Shown: piece by piece, positions 46,385-54,388 of the stretch | Numbering within the stretch: the stretch's first letter is position 1 | Layout: every line of letters begins with the position of its first letter | NCBI RefSeq assembly: GCF_009696315.1 | Contig: NZ_VUMG01000002.1 | Location: 124,001 to 188,000, forward strand | Length of the DNA stretch: 64,000 nucleotides | Direction: 5' to 3' | Source of the DNA: Cutibacterium porci | GTDB lineage: Bacteria > Actinomycetota > Actinomycetes > Propionibacteriales > Propionibacteriaceae | Made by a program: the position numbers and the translations under genes | The notes under the pieces: generated by a model | Told to the model about the DNA's origin: nothing | Database searches by the model: none | Seen by the model: the letters and a program-made list of their open reading frames with translations, nothing else

Positions 46385-48472
46385 GTGAGAACCCAATCGG
46401 CAGATGCGATTCTGGCGGCACTGGATCCTGAACAGGCCAAGGTTGCGAAGACCTTCGACGTTCCGGTGTGCGTGATTGCCGGTGCCGGTACAGGTAAAAC
46501 GCGTGCTGTTACTCATCGCATCGCGTACGGTGCGGCGACGGGCAAGCTTGATCCGCGTCGTACTCTTGCGGTGACGTTCACGACGAAGGCGGCCGGTACG
46601 ATGAGGGGCCGACTTGCCGATCTCGGGGTTGTTGGGGTGCAGGCTCGCACTATTCATTCTGCTGCGTTGCGACAGATCAAGTTTTTCTGGCCACGTGCAT
46701 ACAATTGTGAATTACCGCCGGTGAGTGATTCGCGGTTCTCAATGGTAGCCGAGGCGTCTCGTCGTGTCGGTCTTGGCAGTGACAAGGCGCTTCTACGCGA
46801 TTTATCTGCCGAAATCTCGTGGGCTAAGGTCTCCAATGTTACGAATGATCAATACGCTTCCCTAGCGAGGGCTGAAGGCCGGGTCGTGGCGGGAGTCTCT
46901 GCCACCGACGTAGGGCGTGTTCTGGCCGGGTATGAGGCTGTGAAGAGGGAATGTTGCGTCATTGATCTTGATGATATTCTATTGTGCGCCGTGGGATTGC
47001 TCGTCCAGCATCGTGACATTACTGAGGAGATTCGGAATCGGTATCAGCATTTTGTAGTTGACGAATATCAGGATATTTCTCCGCTGCAGCACCGGTTGCT
47101 TGAATTGTGGTTCGGAGATCGAAATGATGTATGTGTGGTTGGCGATCCCCATCAGGCTATTCACTCTTATGCAGGTGCGCGATCGGACTATCTACTCAAC
47201 TTCGTTGCCGATCATCCTGGTGCTAAGCGCATCGATTTGGTTCGCAATTACCGTTCCACTCCCGAAGTCATTCGATTGGCCAACGAGGTTCTCGTTAACC
47301 GCGTAACTCCCGAGGAGGCTCTTGAGCATGGCACGGGAGTTACATTGGTCTCGCGCGGGCGGTCTGGCCCAGAGCCCATTTTTCAAGCCCTCAGTGATGA
47401 GGCCTCCGAGGCCGCTGCCGTGGCAATGTGGATTGAGTCGCGTCATGCTGCGGGAATCCCGTGGTCCGAGGTTGCAGTTTTATACCGAATTAATTCTCAA
47501 GCAGCCCACCTTGAGACCGCGCTGGCGGAAAGATCTATCCCATATCTTGTGAGGGGCTCTGAGCGTTTCTATGACAGAGGAGAAGTCAGATGTAGCCTCG
47601 ACGCGTTGGCTCAGCTCGTGGCTGATGAACCCGGTGCTGATCCCTTGCCAGCCTTTGATCAGTTGCTCGTTGCTCACGGTTGGTCTACGACAGCACCCGA
47701 GGGAGAAGGAGATATCAGGCAGCGGTGGGAGTCTTTGCAAGCTCTGCATGATCTAGCGGTTTCGCATGTGAACGATGGCGTGACGACTTTAGAGGGTCTG
47801 GCTGCAGTGTTTTCCCGTCGGGCTGCCACCCAGGAGCCTCCAGTCGGCGACGCAGTGACGCTGGCGACACTACACGCGTCCAAAGGCCTCGAATGGGATG
47901 TCGTGGCCTTGTATGGCATCAGCGACGCGATGGTGCCGTTCGTCATGGCTGAAACTCCGGCTGAAATGGCTTCAGAGCGCCGGTTGTTGCATGTTGGTGT
48001 GACTCGAGCCAGAAGAGACCTATGGGTCTCGTACTCGTGGGCTGGTGGAAACCGGGAACGGCAGGGCATCTCGCGATTCCTGCGCGGCCTGCCCGGGACC
48101 GGGGACATGACCGACAGGTCGCCGCAACATCCGCGGAGCCGGCGTGCCACGATCATGGTGTGTTCGGTGTGCGGAAGACCCCTGACCGCCGCTAAGGATC
48201 GAAAACTTGGCCATCACCTTGGGTGCACGGTGGGAGTTGACCCGGACCTCGTCGATAGGTTGCGGCAGTGGCGCAGTGAGCGGGCGGAAGCCGACCGCGT
48301 ACCCGCTTTCGTCATTCTCACTGACGCGACGTTGCTGAGTGTGGCAGAAAGGCGGCCTCATTCGGTGGAAAGCTTGTTACAGGTTCCAGGAATTGGCAGA
48401 CGCAAGGCCGATCTTTACGCCGCTGATCTCATCACCGTGTTGCACGATTTTTCCTCAGACAACCAACAGTGA
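46385..48472 (+). CDS. uvrD2: ATP-dependent DNA helicase UvrD2
   Basis: A 695-residue SF1A helicase of the actinobacterial UvrD2 type. Walker A VIAGAGTGKTRAVTHRIA near residue 30-47, FTTKAAGTMRGRL, FVVDEYQDISPLQHRLLE near 224, GDPHQAIHSYAGA and TLHASKGLEWDVVAL are intact. After the motor comes a four-cysteine module (CSVCGRPL near 592, then HHLGC near 609) and a C-terminal HRDC domain with LLQVPGIGRRKADLYAADLI. Mycobacterial UvrD2 needs the Cys module for unwinding. GTG 46385 is chosen for the fitting N-terminal length and the -10 box; earlier ATGs at 46349, 46367 and 46376 are alternatives. It overlaps the convergent gene by 58 bases. Confidence 0.92.
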   Translation: MRTQSADAILAALDPEQAKVAKTFDVPVCVIAGAGTGKTRAVTHRIAYGAATGKLDPRRTLAVTFTTKAAGTMRGRLADLGVVGVQARTIHSAALRQIKFFWPRAYNCELPPVSDSRFSMVAEASRRVGLGSDKALLRDLSAEISWAKVSNVTNDQYASLARAEGRVVAGVSATDVGRVLAGYEAVKRECCVIDLDDILLCAVGLLVQHRDITEEIRNRYQHFVVDEYQDISPLQHRLLELWFGDRNDVCVVGDPHQAIHSYAGARSDYLLNFVADHPGAKRIDLVRNYRSTPEVIRLANEVLVNRVTPEEALEHGTGVTLVSRGRSGPEPIFQALSDEASEAAAVAMWIESRHAAGIPWSEVAVLYRINSQAAHLETALAERSIPYLVRGSERFYDRGEVRCSLDALAQLVADEPGADPLPAFDQLLVAHGWSTTAPEGEGDIRQRWESLQALHDLAVSHVNDGVTTLEGLAAVFSRRAATQEPPVGDAVTLATLHASKGLEWDVVALYGISDAMVPFVMAETPAEMASERRLLHVGVTRARRDLWVSYSWAGGNRERQGISRFLRGLPGTGDMTDRSPQHPRSRRATIMVCSVCGRPLTAAKDRKLGHHLGCTVGVDPDLVDRLRQWRSERAEADRVPAFVILTDATLLSVAERRPHSVESLLQVPGIGRRKADLYAADLITVLHDFSSDNQQ

Positions 48473-49179
48473 CATCCCGGCTGGGCTGGCACGTCGATAC
48501 TGCGCTCACCGGCGGTGGTGCGCACATGGAAGGTCTTCGTCTGACAGGTGATCGTCGAGTCGCGGATAGACAGTGCAGTATCTTCAACCCGACTGACGAG
48601 CCATTCGGTGACTGCCGGGTCATACCCTCCTTCCGTCATGCTGCGAGCCACTGTTACCCAGTCGGGGTCGCGGGCGGCCATCGCCATATCGACACAGTGC
48701 TGACATCCGGGACGGTGGTCGTTGATGGGGCCAAGTAGAGCCCACCCGTGGTGCCCCCATGCGATGACCGATGGGATCCCTGCGCGATGACACTGTTCGG
48801 CCATATCGCGGCCTCCGAGGAGGGTCCGAGGACAAATGACGACGACGTGAACGTCAGGGTGAGTATGCCCACTGATGCGACGAAGGTCACAGGTGTTCGG
48901 GTGTGCTCTAACCCACGTGGCTACGTCGATGCGTCGCGCTGTGAGACCGCGCACTAGGTCGTCGGAACACCCAAGGTCGCTGACGACTGCCACGCGAAGA
49001 TCGCTGGGCTTGGTCGCTACCCCCACCTCGTAGAGGTGACGTGCGACATCTGCTGGAACGTCGATACGTCCATCGGTACTTGCTTTGGCACCGCGCAGCC
49101 GGAAGGACCGGCCGTCTGGAGCGAGGATGCGTAACCCGTCTGAAACTGGGATCCAAGGACAGTCAAGTTCAACGTGCAT
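48415..49179 (-). CDS. E1/ThiF-like TOMM-type leader-binding protein
   Basis: About 254 residues. The fold pattern is that of the ocin_ThiF-like / TOMM precursor leader-binding family: LRVAVVSDLGCSDDLVRGL, then VVVICPRTLLGG, then PSVIAWGHHGWALLGPI, and the hallmark PGCQHCVDMAMAARDPDWVT, where the CxxC sits in the adenylation-fold crossover. A catalytic ATP site is not obvious. No precursor peptide or YcaO cyclodehydratase gene is seen nearby, and this family stands beside uvrD2 in many actinobacteria, so a housekeeping role is likely. ATG 49179 is chosen; an in-frame ATG 49287 would add 36 Cys-rich residues from the repeat array. Its 3' end overlaps uvrD2. Confidence 0.6.
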   Translation of the reverse strand: MHVELDCPWIPVSDGLRILAPDGRSFRLRGAKASTDGRIDVPADVARHLYEVGVATKPSDLRVAVVSDLGCSDDLVRGLTARRIDVATWVRAHPNTCDLRRISGHTHPDVHVVVICPRTLLGGRDMAEQCHRAGIPSVIAWGHHGWALLGPINDHRPGCQHCVDMAMAARDPDWVTVARSMTEGGYDPAVTEWLVSRVEDTALSIRDSTITCQTKTFHVRTTAGERSIDVPAQPGCHCWLSEEKSCNTVMRSAA

Positions 49180-49481
49180 GGTTCGAGCTTTGCCAAGCCA
49201 TAGATATTTACGTAAGTGCCGGGGCGTATATGGGCAACACAACGAGGATAATGGGCAACAACACAAGGCCTCGGGACAACACGTCATGCAGGTGGGACAA
49301 CACGTCGTCTGGACATAGCCCGCTACGATGCACCAGATGCATAAACCCCCGGACCATCACGATGTGCCTTCCCCTGCACATCCGGGATCCGGGGGCTACC
49401 TTCAATCTAGGCCAGGGGTGAGCTCTCGTCAACTTTGCTCCGTCGCCATACGTGTCTTTGCCCCCGGGCATGATGGCTGTT
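49180..49481. other. Divergent intergenic region with repeat array
   Basis: About 300 bases between the E1-like gene and the metallopeptidase gene. It contains the four-copy repeat array (49232-49306). No other gene, tRNA or clear promoter is visible; in mycobacteria the whiB7 gene lies in this part of the neighbourhood, but I find no WhiB cysteine pattern here. Confidence 0.5.
49232..49306. repeat. Four-copy direct repeat GGG(C/A)CAACA with 20-21 bp period
   Basis: Copies start at 49232, 49253, 49273 and 49294 (spacings 21, 20, 21): GGGCAACACAACG, GGGCAACAACACA, GGGACAACACGTC, GGGACAACACGTC. The spacing equals two DNA helical turns, so all copies face the same side of the helix, as in operator arrays. 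Read on the minus strand in the frame of the E1-like gene, the array encodes a heptad repeat of Cys-Cys-Pro. Confidence 0.8.
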
Positions 49482-50096
49482 ATGGCTGACGCGACGGTTC
49501 CAGACGAGATCATTGCGGCGCACGACGGTAGGCCCGAGATCATTATTCGACGCAGTGCCCGTCGTCGTCGCACCCTGAGCGCCCGGATGGAGGGACGTTC
49601 CGTCCTCGTTATGGTGCCCATGAGTATGCGGAAGGCTGGCCAAGACCCTCAGGTGATGGAATTAGTGGATAAGGTGACAAGGTCCCATGCCCGTCACCGA
49701 CGCCATGCTGGCGACGAGGAATTGGCTCGACGCGCTGTGCAATTGTGCCGGACGTATCTCGATCCGCAGGTCAGCGACACGGTCAGGCCGACATCGGTTC
49801 GATGGGTGTCGAACCAGAACACTCGCTGGGGTTCATGCACTCCGTCGACGGGTCAGATCAGGTTGTCTGACCGCATGCAGGGATTCCCCAACTGGGTCGT
49901 CGACCATGTCCTAGCGCACGAGCTGTGTCATCTTGTGGAAGGCCATCACAACCGACGATTTCATGAATTACTTGCCGGATTCCCCAACGCTGAGCGGGCG
50001 GAGGGGTTTCTGGCCGGTTTCCAGTGGGCTGTGGCCGGCAGCGGTGACACCGCCGTCACTGGTTCTGACGGCACCGTAGCGGATCAGTCGTCGTGA
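49482..50096 (+). CDS. YgjP/SprT-like zinc metallopeptidase (DUF45, M48-like)
   Basis: About 204 residues. The metallopeptidase centre is VVDHVLAHELCHLVEGHHNR with HELCH as the HExxH zinc motif and a downstream His (FHELL) as third ligand. The preceding VRWVSNQNTRWGSC and IRLSDRMQGFP are the typical DUF45/YgjP strand elements. Cytosolic, no signal peptide. Substrate unknown. Start is uncertain: ATG 49482 gives MADATVPDEI; in-frame ATGs at 49470 and 49473 and a GTG at 49452 are also possible, none with a clear ribosome binding site. It ends overlapping the tail of the opposing DUF2342 gene by 13 bases. Confidence 0.85.
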   Translation: MADATVPDEIIAAHDGRPEIIIRRSARRRRTLSARMEGRSVLVMVPMSMRKAGQDPQVMELVDKVTRSHARHRRHAGDEELARRAVQLCRTYLDPQVSDTVRPTSVRWVSNQNTRWGSCTPSTGQIRLSDRMQGFPNWVVDHVLAHELCHLVEGHHNRRFHELLAGFPNAERAEGFLAGFQWAVAGSGDTAVTGSDGTVADQSS

Positions 50097-51427
50097 CCGT
50101 GGTCTCGCAGTAGCTTCTCTAGTTCGGCGTCGAGGTCGTCGGCGCCTTCTGTAGGTTCTTGGCGATCACCCGAAACGTAACCGAGCGGATCGTCGAGGTC
50201 GGCGGTAGTGGGGACGAGGTCGGGATGGTTCCACACCTGGTCACGTCCCACCGTTCCACGGGCCTCACGTAGCGCTGCCCATAGGTTTGCGGCGTCGCGG
50301 ACTCGGCGGGGACGCAACTCCAAACCGAGCAAGGATTGGAAGAAGACCTCTGCGGGTCCGGACGTGGCACGGCGACGTCGTACCGCTTCACTGAGCTGGT
50401 CGTGGCTGGGAAGCCAGGTGCGGGCAACCTGGGAGGTGACCTCGTCGACCCACCCTTCGATGAGTGCCAGCAACGTTTCTAGACGCTGGAGTACACCCTC
50501 CTGCTCCGGGGTTCGGGTCGGCTCAAAGAGGCGTCCCTGCAGGCGCTCCGACATTTCCTGGGCCTTTTCTGGCGTCAATCTGGAAAGGTCGTCGATATCA
50601 ATGGCATCCTCAATCGCCGAGGAATCAATGCGGATTTCGCGGGCGTAGTGCTCAACGAGTGCTAACAGTTGCGGGCCGAGCCAGGTTACGGCATTGAACA
50701 GGCGCTGACGAGCCGATTCACGCAGCACAAGATAAATCTCAACATCTCTTGGATCAAGGTCAAGGTCATTCCATGCGGCGGCGATATTCGTGGGGAGGAT
50801 GACGACTTGCGGCACCGAAAGCACCTGTAGGCCGATCTCAGTCCCGGTGACTGTTGAGGTCGACAGCTCTCCGAGCCCCTGAGCCAGCTGGGCTCCATAT
50901 AGCATCGCCGACATTCTGCGCAGCACCGGACCCATCATCTGGGCGAGGGCGGCCATTGGGTCGTCAGCGCCGCCCTGAGACATCAGACCGCTCATGGCTT
51001 CCGTCAGCGAGACCAGCACAGGTTCGACGACGGACTGCCAGGACGAGAAAGTGTGTTCAATCCACTCCGCACGGCTCCAGCACGCTGGCTGGGCGTTGAC
51101 CTGAGCGAACTCGCATTCCCGGTCTAGCCAGCTTTCTGCCAAGCGAGACGCATCGAGTAAAGCGGTGCGTTCCTGCTGGCCTGGCGTCGGGTCAGAGCCA
51201 CGGGAAGCGGCAATATGCCTTGCCATGTCCTTGATGTGAGACCAGTCGACCGGTCCGTCACTCGGATTTGCTCCGGACATGCCGGATCCAAGCATCTGTG
51301 ACAACTGTGTCATGAATGAGGCGAGGTCACCGTTGGCGGGCAGACCTAATTGCTGCATCATGCGTCGCAACTGCTCAGCCATCTCTTCGGGGTCGGGCTG
51401 CCCAGGATGCTGGGGTCCGTCATTCAT
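50084..51427 (-). CDS. DUF2342 zincin-like / putative hydrolase family protein
   Basis: About 447 residues. The N-terminal MAEQLRRMMQQLGLP and the block DPRDVEIYLVLRESARQRLF followed by WLGPQLLALVEHYAREIRID match the actinobacterial DUF2342 family, annotated as zinc-dependent metalloprotease-like or F420-biosynthesis-associated. Family members commonly read LREAAHQRLF here; this protein has RESAR, so the His is replaced by Arg. The last third carries LLALIEGWVDEV and SGPAEVFFQSLLGLELRPRR. ATG 51427 follows GGAG with a 6-base spacer. It is divergent from the Lon-like protease gene and convergent with the metallopeptidase gene. Confidence 0.82.
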   Translation of the reverse strand: MNDGPQHPGQPDPEEMAEQLRRMMQQLGLPANGDLASFMTQLSQMLGSGMSGANPSDGPVDWSHIKDMARHIAASRGSDPTPGQQERTALLDASRLAESWLDRECEFAQVNAQPACWSRAEWIEHTFSSWQSVVEPVLVSLTEAMSGLMSQGGADDPMAALAQMMGPVLRRMSAMLYGAQLAQGLGELSTSTVTGTEIGLQVLSVPQVVILPTNIAAAWNDLDLDPRDVEIYLVLRESARQRLFNAVTWLGPQLLALVEHYAREIRIDSSAIEDAIDIDDLSRLTPEKAQEMSERLQGRLFEPTRTPEQEGVLQRLETLLALIEGWVDEVTSQVARTWLPSHDQLSEAVRRRRATSGPAEVFFQSLLGLELRPRRVRDAANLWAALREARGTVGRDQVWNHPDLVPTTADLDDPLGYVSGDRQEPTEGADDLDAELEKLLRDHGHDD

Positions 51428-51509
51428 TCCCGTCTCCGTTCGCTCGTCGTGGTATCTCAACCAAGTCTAGGGCCGTGGCCGTCGAGGCAAAGTCATCGTC
51501 GGTGACGGC

Positions 51510-51515
51510 TAGCAT
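51510..51515 (+). promoter_or_regulatory. -10 box for the leaderless PDZ-Lon gene
   Basis: TAGCAT ends 7 bases before ATG 51523. Confidence 0.5.
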
Positions 51516-51522
51516 GGCCATC

Positions 51523-52647
51523 ATGTCCGAGCCGACCACGCCGCATGACCCTGGCGCCTCCGTCACCGCAACAACGGTTGAGACTGAGGCTCTGCGTACG
51601 AGACGCTTTCCTACTCGCTGGACAGCGATCTCGTCGGCCCTTGTCGTGCTGCTCTGTGTTCTAGCCTTGATTCTCGTCCCGATCCCATTCGTGGCTCGCT
51701 CTCCCGGCCAGACCGTGAATCTGCTCTCGACGAACGAACAAGGCAAGCCGATGATTCAGGTCGACGGCTTAACTACGCGGCATAGTCAGGGCGAGATGCG
51801 GATGACGACCGTCTCGATTACCCGTTCTGATTCACGCCTCTCCTTGGCTGAGGCGTTGGTCGCGCATATCCGCGCGGACCACGACGTTCTCCAGCGAGAG
51901 GCGATTTATCCGCCGGGACGCTCACCTCAGCAAGTCGATGCTGATGAGTCGTACATGATGGACACCTCCCAGCGCGACGCGGCCGTGGCTGCGCTACGAG
52001 CTGCTGGTCAGCCCGTCACGGAGATGCCCATGGTGAGCGCCGTCAGCGCGGCGGGACCGGCTCACGGTCAACTTATGCCGGGAGACCTCATCGAGAAGGT
52101 AGATGGGAAACCGGTGGCGTCTCTCCTCGACGTTGGAAAGGCAGTCCGTAAACATGCGGTGGGCGATACCGTCGTGCTTGTTGTGCTGCGTAATTCGTCT
52201 GCGAAAACGATTGCGGTGACGACGGTGTCGTCAGTAAGCGATCGGCGCGCACCGGCAGTCGGCATTACCGTCGATACGGGGTATCGATATGCGCCGTCGA
52301 TTCGCTATAACACTCCTGGAGACATCGTTGGGCCGTCAGCTGGGCTTGCAATGGCACTGTCGATATATCAAATGGTTGCTCCCAACGATCTCATTGGTTC
52401 CCTGCACATAGCGGGTACTGGAAGTATTTCCCCTGACGGCAACGTCGTCGCTATTGGTGGCATCCAAGAGAAAATTGCCGGGGCTGAGCGAGATGGTGCA
52501 AAGGTCTTCCTTGTCCCGGCCGGTAACTGCCGCGATATTAGCGGAGTTGAATCATCTATGAGGCTAGTGAAAGTGTCGAGTCTCAAGGACGCCATTGCTG
52601 CTATCCAGAAAATCCGTGCTGGGGGATCGGGAGTACCACATTGCTAA
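51523..52647 (+). CDS. Membrane-anchored PDZ-Lon serine protease (YlbL-like)
   Basis: A 374-residue protein with one N-terminal membrane segment (about residues 30-50), an extracytoplasmic PDZ domain (about 165-240; GQLMPGDLIEKVDGKPV) and a Lon-type proteolytic domain. The catalytic dyad is visible: Ser in GDIVGPSAGLAMAL near 272 and Lys in GGIQEKIAGAERDGAKVFLV near 317. Family members (Bacillus YlbL, mycobacterial Rv3194c) are substrate-selective proteases at the membrane. ATG 51523 directly follows a -10 box. Its stop overlaps the start of the next gene. The gene order here matches Rv3194c to Rv3196 of mycobacteria. Confidence 0.9.
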   Translation: MSEPTTPHDPGASVTATTVETEALRTRRFPTRWTAISSALVVLLCVLALILVPIPFVARSPGQTVNLLSTNEQGKPMIQVDGLTTRHSQGEMRMTTVSITRSDSRLSLAEALVAHIRADHDVLQREAIYPPGRSPQQVDADESYMMDTSQRDAAVAALRAAGQPVTEMPMVSAVSAAGPAHGQLMPGDLIEKVDGKPVASLLDVGKAVRKHAVGDTVVLVVLRNSSAKTIAVTTVSSVSDRRAPAVGITVDTGYRYAPSIRYNTPGDIVGPSAGLAMALSIYQMVAPNDLIGSLHIAGTGSISPDGNVVAIGGIQEKIAGAERDGAKVFLVPAGNCRDISGVESSMRLVKVSSLKDAIAAIQKIRAGGSGVPHC

Positions 52648-53195
52648 ACGACGGTGACGAAGAAACAATGCAGGAGCCGCCCGCTGCGGCGCCGACACAT
52701 GACGCGTTAATTGCATGTCTGACCGAGATCGAACGGTTTGTTGCCTCGTCGAGTTGGGGAGGCCCGCCTCGCCTGTTCGCGTTGGTGCGCACTGCCGACC
52801 TCGTGAAGGCCGAACCGGCGTTGGCCGGTCAGCTTGTCGCGGGAAGCCCCGACAGCTTGTCCAGCATTGAGCAGGATGACTTTCGTCCTGGGGCGGACCT
52901 TGCCCAGGCCCTCGCCACCACGACGTGGGGTGACGCCGTGGACGGGGCCGCCATCTGCGTCGAGAGGATCTTCCTACCAGAGGAATTTGCTGATGAGATA
53001 CCTCACGATCCGGACGAAGCTGCAGCGTATGTAGCTGCTCATCCCCACCGCCATGAGGTTCGGGTGGTGGCCGGAGCCCTTCGTGATGGCAGCCACTATG
53101 GTGTCGCGCGGCTCGCCGATCACCCCGATGACCTCCTTGGCTCGATCGATTTGGTGCCTGCCTTGGAATCAGCCGTGTTGGGGACGCTGTCGTGA
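52641..53195 (+). CDS. PPA1309 family protein
   Basis: A 184-residue actinobacterial protein of unknown function matching the PPA1309 family. The N-terminal PTHDALIACLTEIERFVASS, then SWGGPPRLFALV, and the C-terminal HEVRVVAGALRDGSHYGVAR are characteristic. It is cytosolic and acidic. TTG 52641, which overlaps the protease stop, has GGGAG 7 bases upstream; ATG 52668 is a shorter alternative. Because of the overlap it is probably co-translated with the PDZ-Lon protease, and the pair is conserved in actinobacteria. Confidence 0.82.
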   Translation: MLNDGDEETMQEPPAAAPTHDALIACLTEIERFVASSSWGGPPRLFALVRTADLVKAEPALAGQLVAGSPDSLSSIEQDDFRPGADLAQALATTTWGDAVDGAAICVERIFLPEEFADEIPHDPDEAAAYVAAHPHRHEVRVVAGALRDGSHYGVARLADHPDDLLGSIDLVPALESAVLGTLS

Positions 53196-53264
53196 CGATT
53201 GTGAGCGCGACCGTCATCTGATCAGTAATATGCATTGTGGTGCTGCCACATCTAGGAGACGGTC

Positions 53265-53852
53265 ATGACGGATCACCAGCCCGCCAATGAAGAAGTCAAT
53301 GTCCCCGATGACGCCGGGTCTCTCCGCGCGCCTGAGACGTATCAGCGCTCGCCTCGTGGTTCCATGAAGGGCCGCCCCGTGATCGTCGCGATCATGCCGG
53401 ATATCCCGAAGCCGGTGTTGGAAACAGGGGTTGAGCACGCAAAGGCGATGGGGAGCACAATTGTCTTTGCATACGTGGCAACCGATCGAGTCTCAAGCCC
53501 GTCGAATCCCGACGCCAGCTATCCGCTTGATCCGACTGCACAGCAGACGTCGATGGAAACGGCGAGGTCAGCCATCCACAGCGCTCTCGATGTCTTCATG
53601 TCTGACTATCCGGACGCCGATTGGGATTTGGTGTACCTGTCTGGACTGCCGGATCAGCAGTTGGCGCACCTGGCTCACACTATTAATGCTGGGTGCTTCA
53701 TCTTGGGCACTCGTCGGCCAGGGTTCCGTGCTGGGCTTCAAGAGTGGTTGGACGGTTCTGTTGCGGTTCAGCTGGGCCGCCGCCAGTTGCGGCCGGTGAT
53801 TATCGTGCCCCTTCGAAGCGACGACTGGGAATACCCACTCTGCTCGTCATGA
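53265..53852 (+). CDS. Universal stress protein-like (UspA fold)
   Basis: A 195-residue protein with a 35-residue disordered N-terminal extension before the core. The core has an Usp pattern: RPVIVAIMPDIPKPVLETGV, HAKAMGSTIVFAYVA, and a late CFILGTRRPGFRAGLQEWL followed by VAVQLGRRQLRPVIIVP, which corresponds to the Usp ATP-loop G-x2-G-x9-G(S/T) region, here imperfect. So nucleotide binding is doubtful. AGGAGACGGTC precedes ATG 53265 by a normal spacing. Stands as a monocistronic unit after the PPA1309-family gene. Confidence 0.75.
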   Translation: MTDHQPANEEVNVPDDAGSLRAPETYQRSPRGSMKGRPVIVAIMPDIPKPVLETGVEHAKAMGSTIVFAYVATDRVSSPSNPDASYPLDPTAQQTSMETARSAIHSALDVFMSDYPDADWDLVYLSGLPDQQLAHLAHTINAGCFILGTRRPGFRAGLQEWLDGSVAVQLGRRQLRPVIIVPLRSDDWEYPLCSS

Positions 53853-54072
53853 CGGTAGGTCGATTGGCGGCCGCCGTCGCATGTTCCGCTGGCTGCCGCA
53901 ATGTCGCTTTATCGCGCACATTGTTGCACGACGGGCCCAGCGTTGGATGCGAATTTGACCTTGTCAACGACGAGTAATCCACCCAGTAGGCATGGCTTTC
54001 GAGCGTGCAGCTGAGTCGGTGCTTGGGCGGGTCCCGCCAGGTGAAAAACTGTTAATTATCTCAGGCGTGACG
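53853..54072. other. Intergenic, no gene seen
   Basis: 220 bases between the stress-protein gene and the tRNA terminator. Short frames have no motif or ribosome binding site. Confidence 0.4.
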
Positions 54073-54112
54073 AAGGCCGGTTCACAAGCGTTTCTCCTTG
54101 TGAACCGGCCTT
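54073..54112 (-). terminator. 16-bp terminator stem downstream of tRNA-fMet
   Basis: Arms 54073-54088 (AAGGCCGGTTCACAAG) and 54097-54112 are perfect reverse complements around an 8-base loop, 4 bases beyond the CCA end of the tRNA. Confidence 0.85.
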
Positions 54113-54116
54113 TAAG

Positions 54117-54193
<77 letters not shown>

Positions 54194-54388
54194 TCGACTC
54201 GTTTCACTATACAGATCACACAGATGCAAGACAAATCGGACTGCGGAGGGCTGCGTCGGGGCGTCAAGAAAGCAGCGATTTCCGTTGCCAGACGCCTGTC
54301 CTCGCCAATGGCGCTGAGTTCGCTCAGAGCGTGTCTGGGTCTATGCTCTCCGGCAGGGCGCCGAGCCCGAAGGGAGTATGACCAGACG

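Noticed and set aside
49232-49306. CRISPR array
   Set aside because: Repeats are short (9-13 bases), have a 20-21 bp period with no spacer-length unique segments, and no cas genes are nearby.
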